A stretch of DNA of 64,000 nt from Hirundichthys speculiger (GCA_018398805.1 JAGFBZ010000328.1:291001-355000), one strand, 5' to 3'. Shown: positions 23,030 through 35,716, counted from the first letter of the stretch. Program-made: numbers and translations. The notes: generated from the letters alone by a model not told the origin.

Positions 23030-23110
23030 AGAACAAAGGCAGTTCTGAAGGCAAAAGGGGGTCTGACCCGGTACTAGCGAGGTGGACCTGATGAAGTGGC
23101 CGTCAGTGTA

Positions 23111-24233
23111 TTATTAGGATGATGTACCACCAGATTTCATGCATATGGGTGTGATGTGGACTATGAAAGCCTTCACCAAGCTTGAATTTTGACCTAAATT
23201 TAATGCATCTTTGAATATGTTAGGAACTTCAAAAAATGCCTCGCAATTTCAAAGTGGTCTTCAGACCGCTTGATGTTCAGGCCCTAATAACTGAGAAAAC
23301 CTAAATTAGTAACTGTAGTTTTATAAGGACATTCAGAGGGACATATTTACATAACTGAGCATCGTTCCCTTCATACAGACAAACAGCTGCTGCAAGTGCA
23401 CAAGAATCACTGCCTGTCGGAAACATTTCAAGACAGACAGATGAAACAAAGGTTTACGAATAAAACACGCATGAATTTTGACTGAGTGTCACTGGGTTGT
23501 CTTGAAAAGTGAGCTTTCGCTGTTTTTAGACTGATGAGTTCGGATGATACCTCCTCCTTTTGTCCACATCACCTGTCACTTCAATTTCCATATCCAGCTC
23601 ATAAATGTGTGCAGTCCTGAGAGAGTTTGTGTACGTGTGATTGAGATGGAAAGAAAACAGATGCTTTTACGAGCTGCATGATTCCACGAGCACCGTCACT
23701 GTAAACCCACACTATCAAGCATTTCAGCTCCCAACGCAAACAAGAAAGATGGAGTCTTTACCTGAGCCTCGTCTACCTCCATAATGCCGACCAATTAAAG
23801 AGCACAGGCTGGCAGCCGGCTTGGCAGACGTAGAAAGAATATATTCCAGCATGCCTCATAGCACCGGGATAATTAGGTGAGCTGGATGCAAGAAAGGGGC
23901 CCGTGCACACTTTTTGACTGCAAGCAAGGAATTGGCACCGACCTTTTGGAGGTAGGTATGAGATTGGCAACAGTCACCAGGGGAGAATGTTCCCCGCAGG
24001 GCAAAAACAGCTACAGGCGTGTAGAGCCACTGGCAAGGCGCTTGTGAAAGGAATCGGTAATGCTGCCAAGAAAGAAGTCATGTTGGCCTACAGGTAGAGT
24101 TACAGGTAACAGGATTCTTATCAGAGGTCAGACTTCCTTCGACATGTTTATCAACACTTGACAAATGTTTTAAAAAAAAAGAGGTTTGAGTGGAAACATC
24201 AGGGAGATCATTCATTTAAGAAATAATGTCTAA
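23111..24233. other. Unique DNA, possible conserved non-coding block
   Basis: No gene is recognised. The stretch 23740-24060 is of balanced composition, free of recognised repeats, and holds short homeodomain-like sites (CCAATTAAAG, GATAATTAGG). I treat it as a candidate only. Confidence 0.3.
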
Positions 24234-24661
24234 CTAGAAAAGCACTCGGAGAGCGAAGACCTCCACCAAGTGCAACAATTCCCCCGTATAGCCATTTACA
24301 GATTGCGATAAAATCCGCGTTCTGGATCAGATCCGGATCAGCCTTTGAAATTTGATAGAGGTTCCCATTGTCAATCCCTGAGTCAAATTTCCTGAGTTTT
24401 GGGCAATAGTTAATGGAGATATTGAGAAACAAAATTTTCGGCCCCATTGACCGCAATGTTATCGAAAATTTGAAAGTGATCCAGAATCCAGGATTTCTTC
24501 CGGATCACACCCAAAGTGAAATCAGTTCTGCCTTTACACATTTCTGACAACTCCTGAAAATTTCATCAAAATCCATCCATAACTTTTTGAGTTGTCTTGA
24601 ATGCAGTCAGACAGACAGATAGATGAATGCCAGCAAAAACATAACCTCCTTGGCGGAGGTA
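24234..24661 (+). mobile_element. Family A element, copy 3
   Basis: A complete copy, from CTAGAAAAGCACTCGGAGAG to ACCTCCTTGGCGGAGGT, with an AGTCAGACAGACAGAT run near the end. Confidence 0.9.
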
Positions 24662-26783
24662 AAAAGGTGACACTCGAATAAAGTATGTAAACAACAAAAA
24701 ACTCAAATTCGTTTAAGCATTGCAATAAATCCCACGACTGAAACACGTGTCAAATTAGCTCCTTGCAATTAAAGAAGAGTGACAAGGCCATTAATAATGT
24801 CACGCTAAACTTTTAGCCCAATCATGCACTTAAGCAAGAAATGGTGAAAAACTAATCTATGTGGGGGAAGTATGGTCATTACTTAATCGATGCCTTCCCA
24901 TCACCAAACAAGGCAGCGGCTCCGAACAGAATCAATGATTCTCTCCGCACAAAGGAAGCATTAATTGATTTTAAATAGTTTTCAATACCCTGAGGGAGCG
25001 GTTAGGAGACGGGGTGGCCACAGCTCCAATGCTATGGGGGGGGAAAAAAGACGCTTCAATGATTAGATCGCTGGTGGAAAATTAATCAGTAACTATTTTG
25101 ATAAACTCTCTCTCCCCCTACATATAAGAGCAAAACTCAGTTTCTCATTTCAGCCTTATAAATGTGAGAGTTTCATTTATTTATCATATCTGGAAGCAAC
25201 GGAGAGATTTTAGCTTTGATGCTAATGCCAGTATTTCAGCTGTTTTCTATTCTTTTTTAATATTAATCAATACATTTAGAGTCACTATTATTAGGGTGAA
25301 ATCATTAATTCCAGCATGTGCTTGGTACAAGTATATTTCCTTGTCTAATTCGGTGTCTTTGAAAAATTAGCATTGTCTCAGTCTATCTGACTTATTACTG
25401 GAAGCTGCTACATCTTTAAAGTGGACATGTTACATGAGAGAACTTCAGGCCAAATGTCGAGATATCAATGTCTTATAGGGCCAATATAGTGTTGAGATAT
25501 ATGTCGATCTTTTAGTTTCCAAGGATATGTGGTTCAATGTAATGTCTTGAAGGAAATGTGTATTTGTTAGCTTCTTCAGTTTGGAGGTATGGTGATGGAA
25601 AAGCTTGAAAGCTAAAACATGCTCTAGATAACGGCCACCCGATGTCCATTTTACATACATGTTAAGACTTTTTCATGAAGTCAATGGTAAGGGCTGCTTC
25701 TGCTCCATCCCCTGTTTTATGCTGCTATAGGTCTAGATTGCTGGGATGACCTCCCATGATGCACTGCATACTTTCCTCACTCCGACCTCTTTACTCCTCA
25801 TGCACGTATATACTATTATCGCTGCCAACAGCTTTCCATCTTGCTTTTTTCTGCCAGAGTTGGTGTCTCCATCCAGTTTTCACACCCCCAACGGGTCTAG
25901 TCCAGATAGCCCACCTCCCCAAGACTGGTTCTGCTTGGAGTGACCCAGTCTCCTCATGCAACCTTAGAGCAGGTGGTTGAAACGAAGCAAAGATTCAATG
26001 CTAATTTCCTTAACTAGACTGCTTTTTATGAACTGGTATAGGAATAATTTGAATATAATTGGAGTCTCGTTGGCCTGAAATTGATTGGATTTATTTGGAC
26101 TTGTATTTCTTGCTTTGCACAGCGCCCTGAAATTACTTTTTTTTGCAGCACTGTGCAAATAACCTAAATTAAATTGAGATTTTTCAGATATTTACGCCTC
26201 ATGTTATTCAGTTCATGCTATTAAAGCTTTGGCCTTTACAGGGGTCATTGTGGTTTAATCTGGACAACGAAGCAACATGAATATCCAGCAAGTGAAAATT
26301 GAATACTGCGTGGACAGATTCTGTTGCAAGCTGACTGAATTTAATTTTTGTGTTTCCTCATTCTTAGGCTGTTATTTTCCATCAGTATTGTATGCACTTG
26401 TCCTTGATTGCATTAATGAAAACAGCTGAGTCCAAGGCGGTAAACGCTGCTGAGCTGTTTGGAGAGCCACACTAATTAGTTGAGGTAAAAATGAAAGAGA
26501 CCACACAAACTTCTGCGTTTCCTTTTGTTTTCTGATTTTACTTGTTGTACAGTAAAAAAAAAAAAAAAAATGCATTGTTTATCACTCAGCACTGTGAAAC
26601 CAGAACAGTAATTATTTTGATGAGAAGCAAACGTCTTCCTAATTGAACACTGCAATGGCGGGTGATTGCTTGAATAAAAGCGTTCGCCGTTGACCTCTTT
26701 GTCTGTAGAAGAGCCGAATAATGTTGAAGAGCTCACTTTTCCTCATCTGTGTACATTTTCCTTGTATTTATGAGGTTTTAAGT
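24662..26783. other. Unique DNA, candidate regulatory stretch
   Basis: No gene or known repeat is seen across two kilobases. The part at 24780-25080 has several TTAAT/ATTAA sites (for example GCATTAATTGATTTTAAATA). Frames of 62-86 codons lack domain signals, and the A17 run near 26554 creates phenylalanine runs on the minus strand. Confidence 0.3.
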
Positions 26784-27577
26784 TAGCGCCGTCAGTCGAT
26801 TACATTTTTTAATTGCGATTAATTAACAGATTTTTATATTTAACTCACGATTTATCGCACAGATATTTTTTTTTGAATGTTATGTTTATTCATCCATCAT
26901 CTATACCAATTTTGTCCTATACAGGGTCACAGGGATCTGCTTTATTTTTTTTTTAAGCCTTTAGTTTGAAAACTGGAAGTCCACCAATGCTGCCGAACTT
27001 TTTGGGGGTTTAATTCATCAGCTCCTTAGTGTATTTTGTCGGGCTGCTGCTTGACTGCAGTAATTTACTGACGGTCCCTAAACTCCACGGCAGCAGCAGG
27101 TACTCAGAAAGACATTCAGTGCTGTTCCTGAGAGTTTTAGCCACGCCCACTGAGCTTGGAGGGTTGATGACACTGGTGAAATATCTGGCATACTTATATC
27201 TACAAAATGATACCAACCTGGATGAAATCGGTGTCCTTTTCATGACGCTATTAAAGTTTAAAGAGAAAAAAAAATAAGCAAATGTTGGATGTGAAACTAA
27301 CTTTACCGCATCTTGTGGTGGTAACTCAATTCACAGCGACAGTAAATACTAATAACCTATTACTTGTCAACAGACCCATCTGGCAGCACCTTAAAGCTAA
27401 ACTACAGTTCATAAGACCCTTTTCTGTCTCCATGTCTGTCCCACACGTTGACTGTAAATACACTTATTGGCCGATGGTCATATTTACAGAAATGTGTGTG
27501 CGTTAATCTTGCGTTAAAAAAAAACAGTGGCGTTAAACAGAATTTGTTTTATTAACGCGTTAACTTTGACAGCCCTA
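26784..27577 (-). mobile_element. hAT element, family E copy 1
   Basis: The sense strand is minus. The ends are TAGGGCTGTCAAAGTTAACG at 27577 and an eroded TAGCGCCGTCAGTC at 26784. The 8-bp flanks match weakly. Homology to the copies at 32059-32665 and 36650-37375 defines the body. It carries a decayed BED-finger region (about 27440-27290, minus strand) and, near the far end, a LINE tail (26889-26940) shared by all three copies. Confidence 0.82.
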
Positions 27578-27641
27578 GTTTCCGTCGATAGTTATCTGTT
27601 ACTAGGTGCAGATAATTAAAATAAATAGCTTCACAAGAATA

Positions 27642-27838
27642 TTCAGTTGCAACCAGAAATTTACATCCACTCTATAAAAAGACAGATACCCTTTTTTTTT
27701 TCTCTGTCTGACATTAAATGAGACTAAACCTTTCCTGTTTTAGGTCAGTTAGGATTTCTAAAATTATTTATTTTTGCTAAATGAGAGAAATTGATTTTTT
27801 TTAATTCATTGCTTCTTGAATTTCTTTTCAATCATCTC
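27642..27838 (+). mobile_element. Tc1 (Sleeping Beauty-type) terminal fragment
   Basis: It starts CAGTTGCAACCAGAAATTTACATCC and contains TTTTAGGTCAGTTAGGATTT, hallmarks of the long terminal repeat of salmonid-type Tc1 elements. Only one end is present and it stops where a LINE fragment begins. Confidence 0.7.
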
Positions 27839-27841
27839 ATC

Positions 27842-28250
27842 TTTATTGTGAACAAGTCAAACAGATGACTGTCAATTCAAACAGCATTTTCATCCTGGAA
27901 AAGAAGAAATGGAGGCATTGGAGGAGTTTAAATACCTGGACAACAGACTGGACGGGAGACACAACACTGACGCTGTTCAGAAGAAGGAACAAAGCAGACT
28001 TTACTTCTGGAGAAAGATCAGGTCCTTCATTGTTTGCAGCAGGATGTTGCAAGTCTTCTGTAAGTCTACTGTGGAGAGTTCAATCCCATCTGTCATCACA
28101 GCCAGCGACTTAAAGAAACTGAACAAACCGATAATGATGACTGGCTCTGTTCTGGAAACTGTTCTGGAGCTGATGGGCATTTACATGAAAAACGCTCCTC
28201 TACTTACGAAATTTTCAGGTTACGAAACTACTTCCAGAACCAAATAATTT
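27842..28250 (+). pseudogene. LINE reverse transcriptase, C-terminal fragment
   Basis: The frame at 27909-28247 gives EALEEFKYLDNRLDGR, then NTDAVQKKEQSRLYFWRKIR and SFIVCSRMLQVF. This matches the region after the palm domain of fish LINE reverse transcriptases, where intact members read YKYLGV, then QSRLYFLRRLRSF, then FYDTVV. The usual middle with the CWGG-type segment is shortened to SVITASDLKKLNK. The catalytic FADD box and everything upstream are absent. Its context, wedged between two transposon ends, fits a 5'-truncated dead copy. Confidence 0.78.
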
Positions 28251-28272
28251 CATAAGTAGAGGTACCACTGTA
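28195..28272 (-). mobile_element. Tigger/pogo-like terminal fragment
   Basis: On the minus strand it starts TACAGTGGTACCTCTACTTA and continues with ATTTGG and an inverted TTTCGTAAGTAGAG. This is the terminal style of Tigger-like elements. The other end is not seen. Confidence 0.55.
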
Positions 28273-29302
28273 TACTGGTCCCTGCATTTCCTGCACTGCA
28301 TTAACAACAGCAAACATCCTCTTCTGAGCTGAGTCTTTGAAACCCTTATCCATGACATTCATCTAGTTTTATAAGTGCTGCTGTTTTACCATAATAAATT
28401 ATGCTGATTGTGTCGACTGATCATTGCAGCCCTACATTCAGAAAATCAGACTTAAGTCCTCAGACAACAGCATCCTATTCATGTTTTTTTTCCTTTGTCA
28501 TTCTAAAGCAATTAGATAATGTCTGGAGGTATGATGGATGTGAAGCTAATGTAGAGGTACCCTCGATGACACATAAAAGACTGGAAATGGCCAGCTGATG
28601 GCCACTTTAACAGCCGCAAGGATTGATGATATTTTCCTCATCTTGTTCCAGGCAGCAGAGTAAATCTTTTTGAAACCACGAACCAGTCGATCGCTCCATA
28701 AATGAGAAAACACAGGTTTGATCACGTTTGCCGTGTAACGATTAGTCCACGTTCAACCACAGCTTCCTAATAAGGATACGGCAAAGGTGATTGAAAAAAA
28801 ATAGCCTTGAACAGAGGCGGACAGATCTATCCATCTAACAGTACAGTGTACTTCACAGCCCACTTGACCGTGCATGAGCAGACCACATGGAAGGGTCTGG
28901 AAGATGGATTATGCAGCATTTCATCACACGCCAAATGTGACCCCGTATCATATGCCTTTTCCATATTAAATTTCAAATTACATCCTGTTAATTTGTGGAT
29001 GAAGCATATTAAATGAAACCTTGAAACCATGAAGTATAGAGGTTGAGACCAAGACACATCACTGTATTTAATTTGGGGAGTCAGTGGGCCTGCCAGTGAA
29101 ATGAATTAGGGCTCTAAGTCAGCTGCGGGTGTGTAATCGTGTTTCTTTGATTCATTTCCAATCAGCAAACGATGAAAGTAGGTCACATGATTAGATTTCT
29201 TTTTCATGATTAAAATGCATTTTTGCAAGGCTCGACGCTGCAGAAGCCAATCCTTCTCTGCAAATGCAGTTTTGCGGGGAATTATCAGATAAATAGATCT
29301 TT
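28273..29302. other. Apparently unique DNA with a small hAT-like end
   Basis: GATCATTGCAGCCCTA ending at about 28434 resembles a hAT terminus without a partner. The rest is unannotated. Frames of 65-76 codons have no domain. Confidence 0.3.
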
Positions 29303-29310
29303 TTGGTGAC

Positions 29311-30209
29311 TAGGGGTGAGTATTGGAAAGGACCTCGCAATATGATATGTATCGTGATACTTGGGTTCACAATACGATATTATCATGATACGATATCACG
29401 ATATATTGCGATATTCTACCCAGTTAATAAAAATTAAAAGTAGAGATGGGAATATTAAGTTGCTGTACAGTGATCCCTTAATTTTTCGCGGATAATGTGG
29501 ACCGCCGCCCCCCCGCAAGAATCAAAATCCGCGAACTGGAGCCGGAGCCCCCCGAGCCTCAATAATGTGTTTAAAATATGTTTAAAAACCACAAAAAAGT
29601 AGCGAGGCACTGCCGCAAAACAAGATTTAGGCTCAAATGTGGTCTTTCTGTTACCTTCACAGCCTCTGGTCTCTGAACCGTAGTAAAGAAACCGCTCTTT
29701 CATCTAACCTCGTTTTCATTCTGCCGTCCCACGACACACTCACTACATTACCCATAAGGCCACACCGTTACCCATAAGGCCACCTTCTTAAAGGGGCCTG
29801 GCTAGCTCACAACATTTCTTTGCTGCGAGAGAATGCGCACACAACATCCTGTGATGTTTCCACAATTTTTTCTTGATTTTTTTTTTATATTAAATATTTC
29901 TGAAAAAAATCTGCGAATAACTTAAACCATGCAGAACTTAAAACGCGAATTGGCGAGGGATCACTGCATATGTTCATCAGATGATATTGATCATTCAGAG
30001 GACAAATTTGAGTCAAAACCTACTTGCTTTAAAACAACCTTTTGATGTTGTTACCTTTTTATAGTGTTTTTGCACATTTAAGTAACCATTACAACATACT
30101 GACAGCATTGTAAAAAAAAAAAAAATCAATATTAGGAGCTGAAAAATCGATATTATATTAGGCGGCCAAAAATCGCGATATATTGCCAAGTTGATTCCCC
30201 CCCCCCACT
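29311..30209 (+). mobile_element. hAT element, family D copy 2, containing a Tigger-like MITE
   Basis: Perfect 8-bp target duplications TTGGTGAC flank it at 29303-29310 and 30210-30217. It starts TAGGGGTGAGTATTGG and ends CCCCCCACTA after a C-rich run. Subterminal sequence is a string of CGATAT motifs. Homology to the 386-bp copy at 39017-39402 is split by an insertion at 29468-29966. Confidence 0.9.
29468..29966. mobile_element. Tigger/pogo-like MITE nested in family D
   Basis: The ends are CAGTGATCCCTTAATTTTTC and GAATTGGCGAGGGATCACTG. The uninterrupted family D sequence at 39017-39402 shows the empty site as GTTGCTGTATATGTTC, so the flanks TA and CA (ex-TA) are the target duplication. The interior holds a 60-bp segment (29636-29700) also found at 49402-49466. 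Confidence 0.85.
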
Positions 30210-30217
30210 ATTGGTGA

Positions 30218-31978
30218 CATCTACTTTATCTTAAGCATGAGTGCGCTACATAAGGACAGTAAACATGCCTTCAACACACAAGCATGCTAAAGCGCGCTTC
30301 CAAAGAGATCGCTGTGATTGAAAAATCTCTGTTTTTAGCATTTCTTATGACACGGAGTTCAACAAAACCCAAAACGCTGGTGAGTTGGTCTCAGCTTTTA
30401 ATTATCAAGGACCTGTCGCACGTTAAATAACACAGTGGGTTGCCGTATTATGTTAGAGACGTTCGATGATTATTCCCGGCTATGAAATCACTCACCCGTG
30501 AAACACCGCTGGAGAGTGACAACCACTTTGTCAGCTGCTCTCCTCCCCTCGCGGTCAGGGTTGTCTCTTTGCATCGCAGGCTTGGCACATATAATAAATG
30601 GCAGAGCCACTTGAAGGCAGTGAAGGCAGTGAAGGGGGGGGGTACAGTAAATGTGAGATTCATGATGGGACAGGCGCTGTAACTGTCAGATAAGCAGAGC
30701 TGCTGAAGTCATGGCATGTTAGAAATCCAATGAGAATTGCCTGCACGTCAGGGACGATGGAAGAGCAGATCCTCGGCAAGCCTCGATAAATAAATCTGTG
30801 CATTTGAGCGCCAGACGGTGGCTGGATTCATAGAGAATATTGTTAAATATTAGCACTTCACAAATTCATGCAGCATTTATGAACGTTTCCCTTGACAGCG
30901 ACCCGAAGAGAAGCGACGCGGCGAAGAATGCGCGACATCAACATATCTGGTCGCCGCCTGCGCCGCGATCGTCACGCTCCTGTGTGTCTTGCAAGTCTGT
31001 AAAAGTCTGAAGTCTCTCAAGTGCACAGCAGATGCCCGGTTCTTGAGTGGTGGCAGTAAACATCGGCGGCATTATCAAAGGCTTCAGCTTGCCCCTGTTC
31101 TCCATCAAATCTCTGCTCGGCTAATGCCTGCATCTGTAATGTCCCAGAGGCGGCCTTATCTCCCCCGGCCACTTGAATTCACTGCCAGCCTCCGGTTTAT
31201 GGCAAAGCTCTGATCTTAAGACAAGCTCGTGGCGTTGCCAAGGTGGGCAGCAGAAAAAAGTGACCTCCCACCAACCGACACTCATCCTTCCCGCCGACGG
31301 GTGCCAGCGGCTCCCAAGCACAACCTGTCTGCGGGAACAAATGTGGCGCTCTTTAGGAGATTAGTTCGTGCTCTTCCTTTGTGCTGTCGCTCAGTGAAGG
31401 GACCTGCAGTGGCTGTGTTGGGTTTGGGCGTATTAATGCTCCTGAAACATGGATCAGCTAGACAGGACCTGCAGTGAAAGAACCGTAAATGTGAAACACG
31501 AGAGGTCACCGGCGTGTCACAAGGCTCTTTCTGGACGACCTTTTAGACAACAGATGCCAGAATGACATCACACTGGTGGCAGCCGTGTTACAGGAGCTCC
31601 AACCATGGTTTTGTTTTATTATTATTATTATCATTATTATTTGAAACATCTAGAATAAAGAAGGAGGTTTAAACCACTTCTTTATAGTATTCTCATGGAG
31701 GATGTGAGGTCACTGGCACAGAAATGCAAAAGCTTGTAGCACTGATGAAGACAAACCTGGGAATTAAACACTGCGTGTTTTAACCAAGACATGACCGCAA
31801 GAACTGATAATATTTTGGACTCCAATGTCTCTCTGTGTAGCTTTAATACAGATGGAGACAGATTGCAGAGAGGCACGATCAGACGGAGGAGGGATTGTAG
31901 TGAAGTTGTAGTGTAGTGTAGTAAAGCAGATTTTGAAAAATTTTTATGAAAAAAAGTTACTTATTCAAAATATATATG

Positions 31979-31980
<2 letters not shown>
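30218..31980. other. Unique DNA, candidate regulatory stretch
   Basis: No gene or repeat family is recognised. GC content is raised at about 30890-31340, with CpG-rich words such as GAAGCGACGCGGCGAAG near 30911. Overlapping frames on both strands (60-82 codons) show no domain. A TTA-repeat lies near 31619-31640. Confidence 0.3.

Positions 31981-31985
<5 letters not shown>

Positions 31986-32058
<73 letters not shown>
31986..32058. repeat. (TA)n microsatellite
   Basis: About 70 bases of TA with one or two CA interruptions. It ends exactly at the family E element. Confidence 0.92.
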
Positions 32059-32059
<1 letters not shown>

Positions 32060-32665
32060 GAGGGCTGTCAGTCAATTACATTTTTAATCGTGATTAATCA
32101 TAAGATTTTCATAGTTAACTCATGAATAATCGCGATTAATCGCACTAAAATTTTTTTTAATGTTCTGTTTATCCATCCATCCATCCATCATCTATACCCA
32201 TTTTGTCCTATACAGAGTCACGGGGATCTGCTTTATTTTTTTTCAAGCCTTTAGTTTGAAAACCGGAAATTCACCAATGCTGCTGTACTTTTTTGGGGGT
32301 TTAATTCATCAGCTTCTTAGTGTATTTTGTCAGGCTGCTGCTTGACTGCAGTAATTTGCTGACGGTCCCTAAAGTCCACGGCAGCAGCAGGTACTCAGAA
32401 GGACATTTAGCGCTGTTCCTGAGAGTTTTAGCCACGCCCACTGAGCCTTGGAGGGTTGATGACACTTGTGAAATGTCTGGCATACTTATATCCACAAAAT
32501 TGTACAAAACCTTGATGAAATCGGTGCCGTTTTCATGACGCTATAAAAGTTTAAACTTAACAGCCGAGGGTCATATTTACAAAAGCGTGTGTGCGTTAAT
32601 CTGCCTTCAAAAAGAAAGTGGCATTACAGAAATTGCGTTAATTTGCGTTAACTTTGACAGCCCTA
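32059..32665 (-). mobile_element. hAT element, family E copy 2
   Basis: It lies between two TA arrays, with ends GAGGGCTGTCAGTC and TTTGACAGCCCTA. The best flanks are ATATATAT and ATACATAT (7 of 8), hard to judge in TA-rich DNA. Against copies 1 and 3 it has lost the BED-finger segment but keeps the LINE tail (32160-32245) with CCATCCATCCATC. Confidence 0.82.
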
Positions 32666-32678
32666 ATACATATACACA

Positions 32679-32681
<3 letters not shown>

Positions 32682-32730
<49 letters not shown>
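32682..32730. repeat. (TA)n microsatellite
   Basis: About 50 bases of TA just right of the family E copy. It accounts for the YI-repeat frame at 32587-32823. Confidence 0.92.
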
Positions 32731-32731
<1 letters not shown>

Positions 32732-33520
32732 GTATATATGCTTTCACACATCACAATCCCAGATTTATGTGCGTTTACATTTGTCTCAGTCCAGGAGTAG
32801 AGATCAAAAATCAAATGTGCTGATCTGTGCAAGTCACAATCTTTTGAAGGTCAGGATCCCGGTCATAAAGACTTATTTTCACATTAGGTCAAAAAGAACT
32901 TAAGGCAGCAGGAATTTGAAGAAAAGAAAATGGGGACTCATTAGTAAAATATAGACAGCCAATATCCCTCAGTCTTAAACAGCTAATGTGCATTAAAAAC
33001 TTTAAGCTAATTCAAATTCTAACAATGCCCGCTGGCGTTCAACCACTGCAGTTCTTCCTGTCTATTTGAGAGGATCCCATAGGAACGAATGGACTCATGG
33101 GTCACAGAAGATTCTTTTAGTTCTTTAAGCTTCTTATATCCAGATGTGTGTGTGTCCTCTGCTGGAACCAGTTTAACTACCTTGAACTCTGTGTATTGCT
33201 ACTCCCCGTGAAGCGAAGATCGCCCTGCTGCTGACGTGCATTTTTATACAGAACAGATTACCATCATCCTTTTTGAAGCATACTGCTCAATTTGAAGTCT
33301 TCTGCTCGTCTTCTACACCCCCCCCCCCCCCCCACCCCCAACAGAAGCTTCACTTAACATGAAGTCCTCAGAAATAATGCAGCTGAATTGCAGTTAATGG
33401 TGTTGAAAAGGCCAGTGATACTGCTGTGGTTGAGCCACAGGCTTCTGTTGAACCCAGAACCAAAGGTTAACTGAGCTGCTTTTGACTTACAGCCTCAGTT
33501 TTTGTCTTTTTTTTTATTGT
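32731..33520. other. Apparently unique DNA with a C16 tract
   Basis: No gene is recognised. A run of 16 C occupies 33318-33333. Confidence 0.35.
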
Positions 33521-33947
33521 TACCTCCTCCAAGGAGGTTATGTTCTTTCGTTTATATGTCTGTCTGTGTACAAGATAACTCAAAATGCTATGGATGGATT
33601 TTGATGAAATTTTCAGTAGTTGTCAGAAATGTGAAAAGGAAGAACTGATTTCATTTTGGGTGTGATCCAGAAGAAATCCTGGATTCTGGATCACTTTCAA
33701 ATTTTCAATAACATTGCGGTCAATGGGGCCGAAAATGTTGTTTCTCAATATCTCTGTTAATTTTTGCCCAAAACTCATGAAATTTGACTCAGGGATTGAC
33801 AATGGGAACCTCTATCAAATTTCAAAGGCTGATCCGGATCTGATCCGGATCTGATCTAGAAGGCTGATTTTATTGCAATCTGTAAATCACTATATGGGGG
33901 AATTGTTGCACTTGGACGAGGTCTGCGCTCTCCAAATGCTTATCTAG
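33521..33947 (-). mobile_element. Family A element, copy 4
   Basis: The element is in reverse, from TACCTCCTCCAAGGAGGTTA to TGCTTATCTAG followed by T. The microsatellite part reads GTCTGTCTGTGTA. Confidence 0.88.
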
Positions 33948-34951
33948 TTGGTTTTTTTTTTTTGTTTTTTTTTGAGTATTTACAGATGTCTGTAAAAAGC
34001 CTGCACATTATACAGGACATAATGTATTTGTTCAGATTCTGCACTGTGGACTCAGTGCACACATTAAAAACGAATTAACTAAATGGATAAAACGCCGCAG
34101 TGTGACACAAAAGGAGTCAGTGGGAATGTTAAACATTCTTGACTTTAAAGCAGCCTTTTCAAATATTACATCGATGTGCAATTATTGACTAGCATATGAA
34201 ATTAATGTCACCAAACAGCCAGTCTGGCAGTCTTTTGAAAGCTACAGGGTTCCATTATTTATTTATGTACGAGCATGAACACAGTCATCTGTGCTGCTGT
34301 AGGTGTACTTCACAGAATATGACGAGATTTTCTCCAAGGAGCTGAAGTAATTAGCCATTTGAAATAAGATATTTAAAAAAGAAGAAGAAGAAAAAGCTGG
34401 TAAACAAGTTATGAACACCCATAACTGATCTAAGATGAGAAAAAGAAAAAGATCACCTGCATAAATCAATGTCATGATTTGCCATATCATCCAATTAGAA
34501 TTAGTCTTTTTTTTTTTCTTTTTGGTGGGAAAGCATCCTCCATCTCATTTCATGCCACCATGTGAATGCAGATTTAAGGGGAAGAAAAAAAAAGACTTTA
34601 CTTCTGAGGTTATGAGTTAACAAGATGCGTGGTCATGCATGTAAAACAGCATGAGAAGCACGACCAGACACACACTGATTGGTCTCCGTCCTCTGAACCG
34701 TTTAACCTTAAAACACTGCGGTGGACACTGAAGAATCAGAGGAGCCGCGGCTCCATTTGAACGAAGGGGGAGGCGGCGGGAAGGCTACGCAAAGCACACA
34801 GGCGGCCAAAATAATCTCGCCGATCCTCAGTCGAAGCCAAGCGAACCTTACGAGGAGTCAATTTTAGTCAAACTGCAACAATATCATCAGCTTATTCAGC
34901 TCATAGGATGTTTTGTTTCCAGACACGTTGTCTAATGGGCTTTTCATCGGC
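33948..34951. other. Unique DNA, candidate regulatory stretch
   Basis: No gene is recognised. The part at 34690-34860 is GC-richer (for example GGAGGCGGCGGGAAGGC near 34769) and repeat-free. Confidence 0.3.
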
Positions 34952-34959
34952 CTGTAGAT

Positions 34960-35708
34960 CAGAGGTTTCAGACTCATTTTAACTGAGGGCCACATCAGCA
35001 TCATGGTGGCCCTCGAAGGGCCAGATTGACAGCATGAATGTAACAAAATGCAATATAAATCAAAATAAATTAAACTACACCTTGTTAGATAATGGCTTCT
35101 GTATTTATTATGTATTCAAGTGTCAAATATTTAAAAATTATTATATTAAACTCAGGGTTTGCGGTTGTAAACCTGCTCTCGCACAGGTGATGGTTAGAAG
35201 CAGAAGTAATTCTTTGTTTTTCTTGCCAGCTAAATTTAGCATACTTAGCTCCGTGTTTGATGTCAAAACGCCGACGTAGATTCTACTCTTTCACGACTGA
35301 CAATGCCTCGTAACCCAAAAGACAGGCCTACTGTTTCTTCACCTTGAGGTACAAACTTGTATTTGTTTTTCTCTTTGTTAATTAAACTACCTTCCTTGTG
35401 CATCATACTTTTTTTCTCTTGGACATGTTGGGGTTAGTTTGTAGAGGTTTTTCTTAAGTTCGTCTGTTCTGAAAGTCGTTTTGATGTCTTTCTCATGGTT
35501 ATATACTGTTATATTGTGGGTAACGACGAAATGCATTATGGGAGATGTAGTTTATTGTCCATATGCGCACTAAAAGCACCGCAAGCTTATTTTAAGTCTT
35601 AAAATATTGGTTTAAAATTTAAGCCAATAATACACAAGCTCTCGAGGGCCACATAAAATGACGTGGCGGGCCACATTTGGCCCGCGGGCCTTGTGTTTGA
35701 CACATGTG
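34960..35708 (+). mobile_element. hAT-Charlie-like element, family J copy 2
   Basis: The ends are CAGAGGTTTCAGACTCA and TTTGACACATGTG. The 8-bp flanks CTGTAGAT (34952-34959) and CTGTAGAC (35709-35716) agree at 7 of 8. This is the uninterrupted form of the copy at 14221-15628. No transposase frame is left. Confidence 0.9.
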
Positions 35709-35716
35709 CTGTAGAC

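Larger units (their letters stand above)
21937..23110 (+). mobile_element. Tc1-like transposon, second family, decayed
   Basis: The nucleotide sequence closely follows a widespread fish Tc1 element. It ends GATGAAGTGGCCGTCAGTGTA at the right, with a degraded inverted partner near 21937-21965 (CACTGCAACTTAATTAGGCA). Transposase frames are broken in at least three places. The left terminal region has been expanded by a 10-bp tandem repeat. Confidence 0.88.

Noticed and set aside
32587..32823. Frame with tyrosine-isoleucine repeats
   Set aside because: It is produced by the TA microsatellite.
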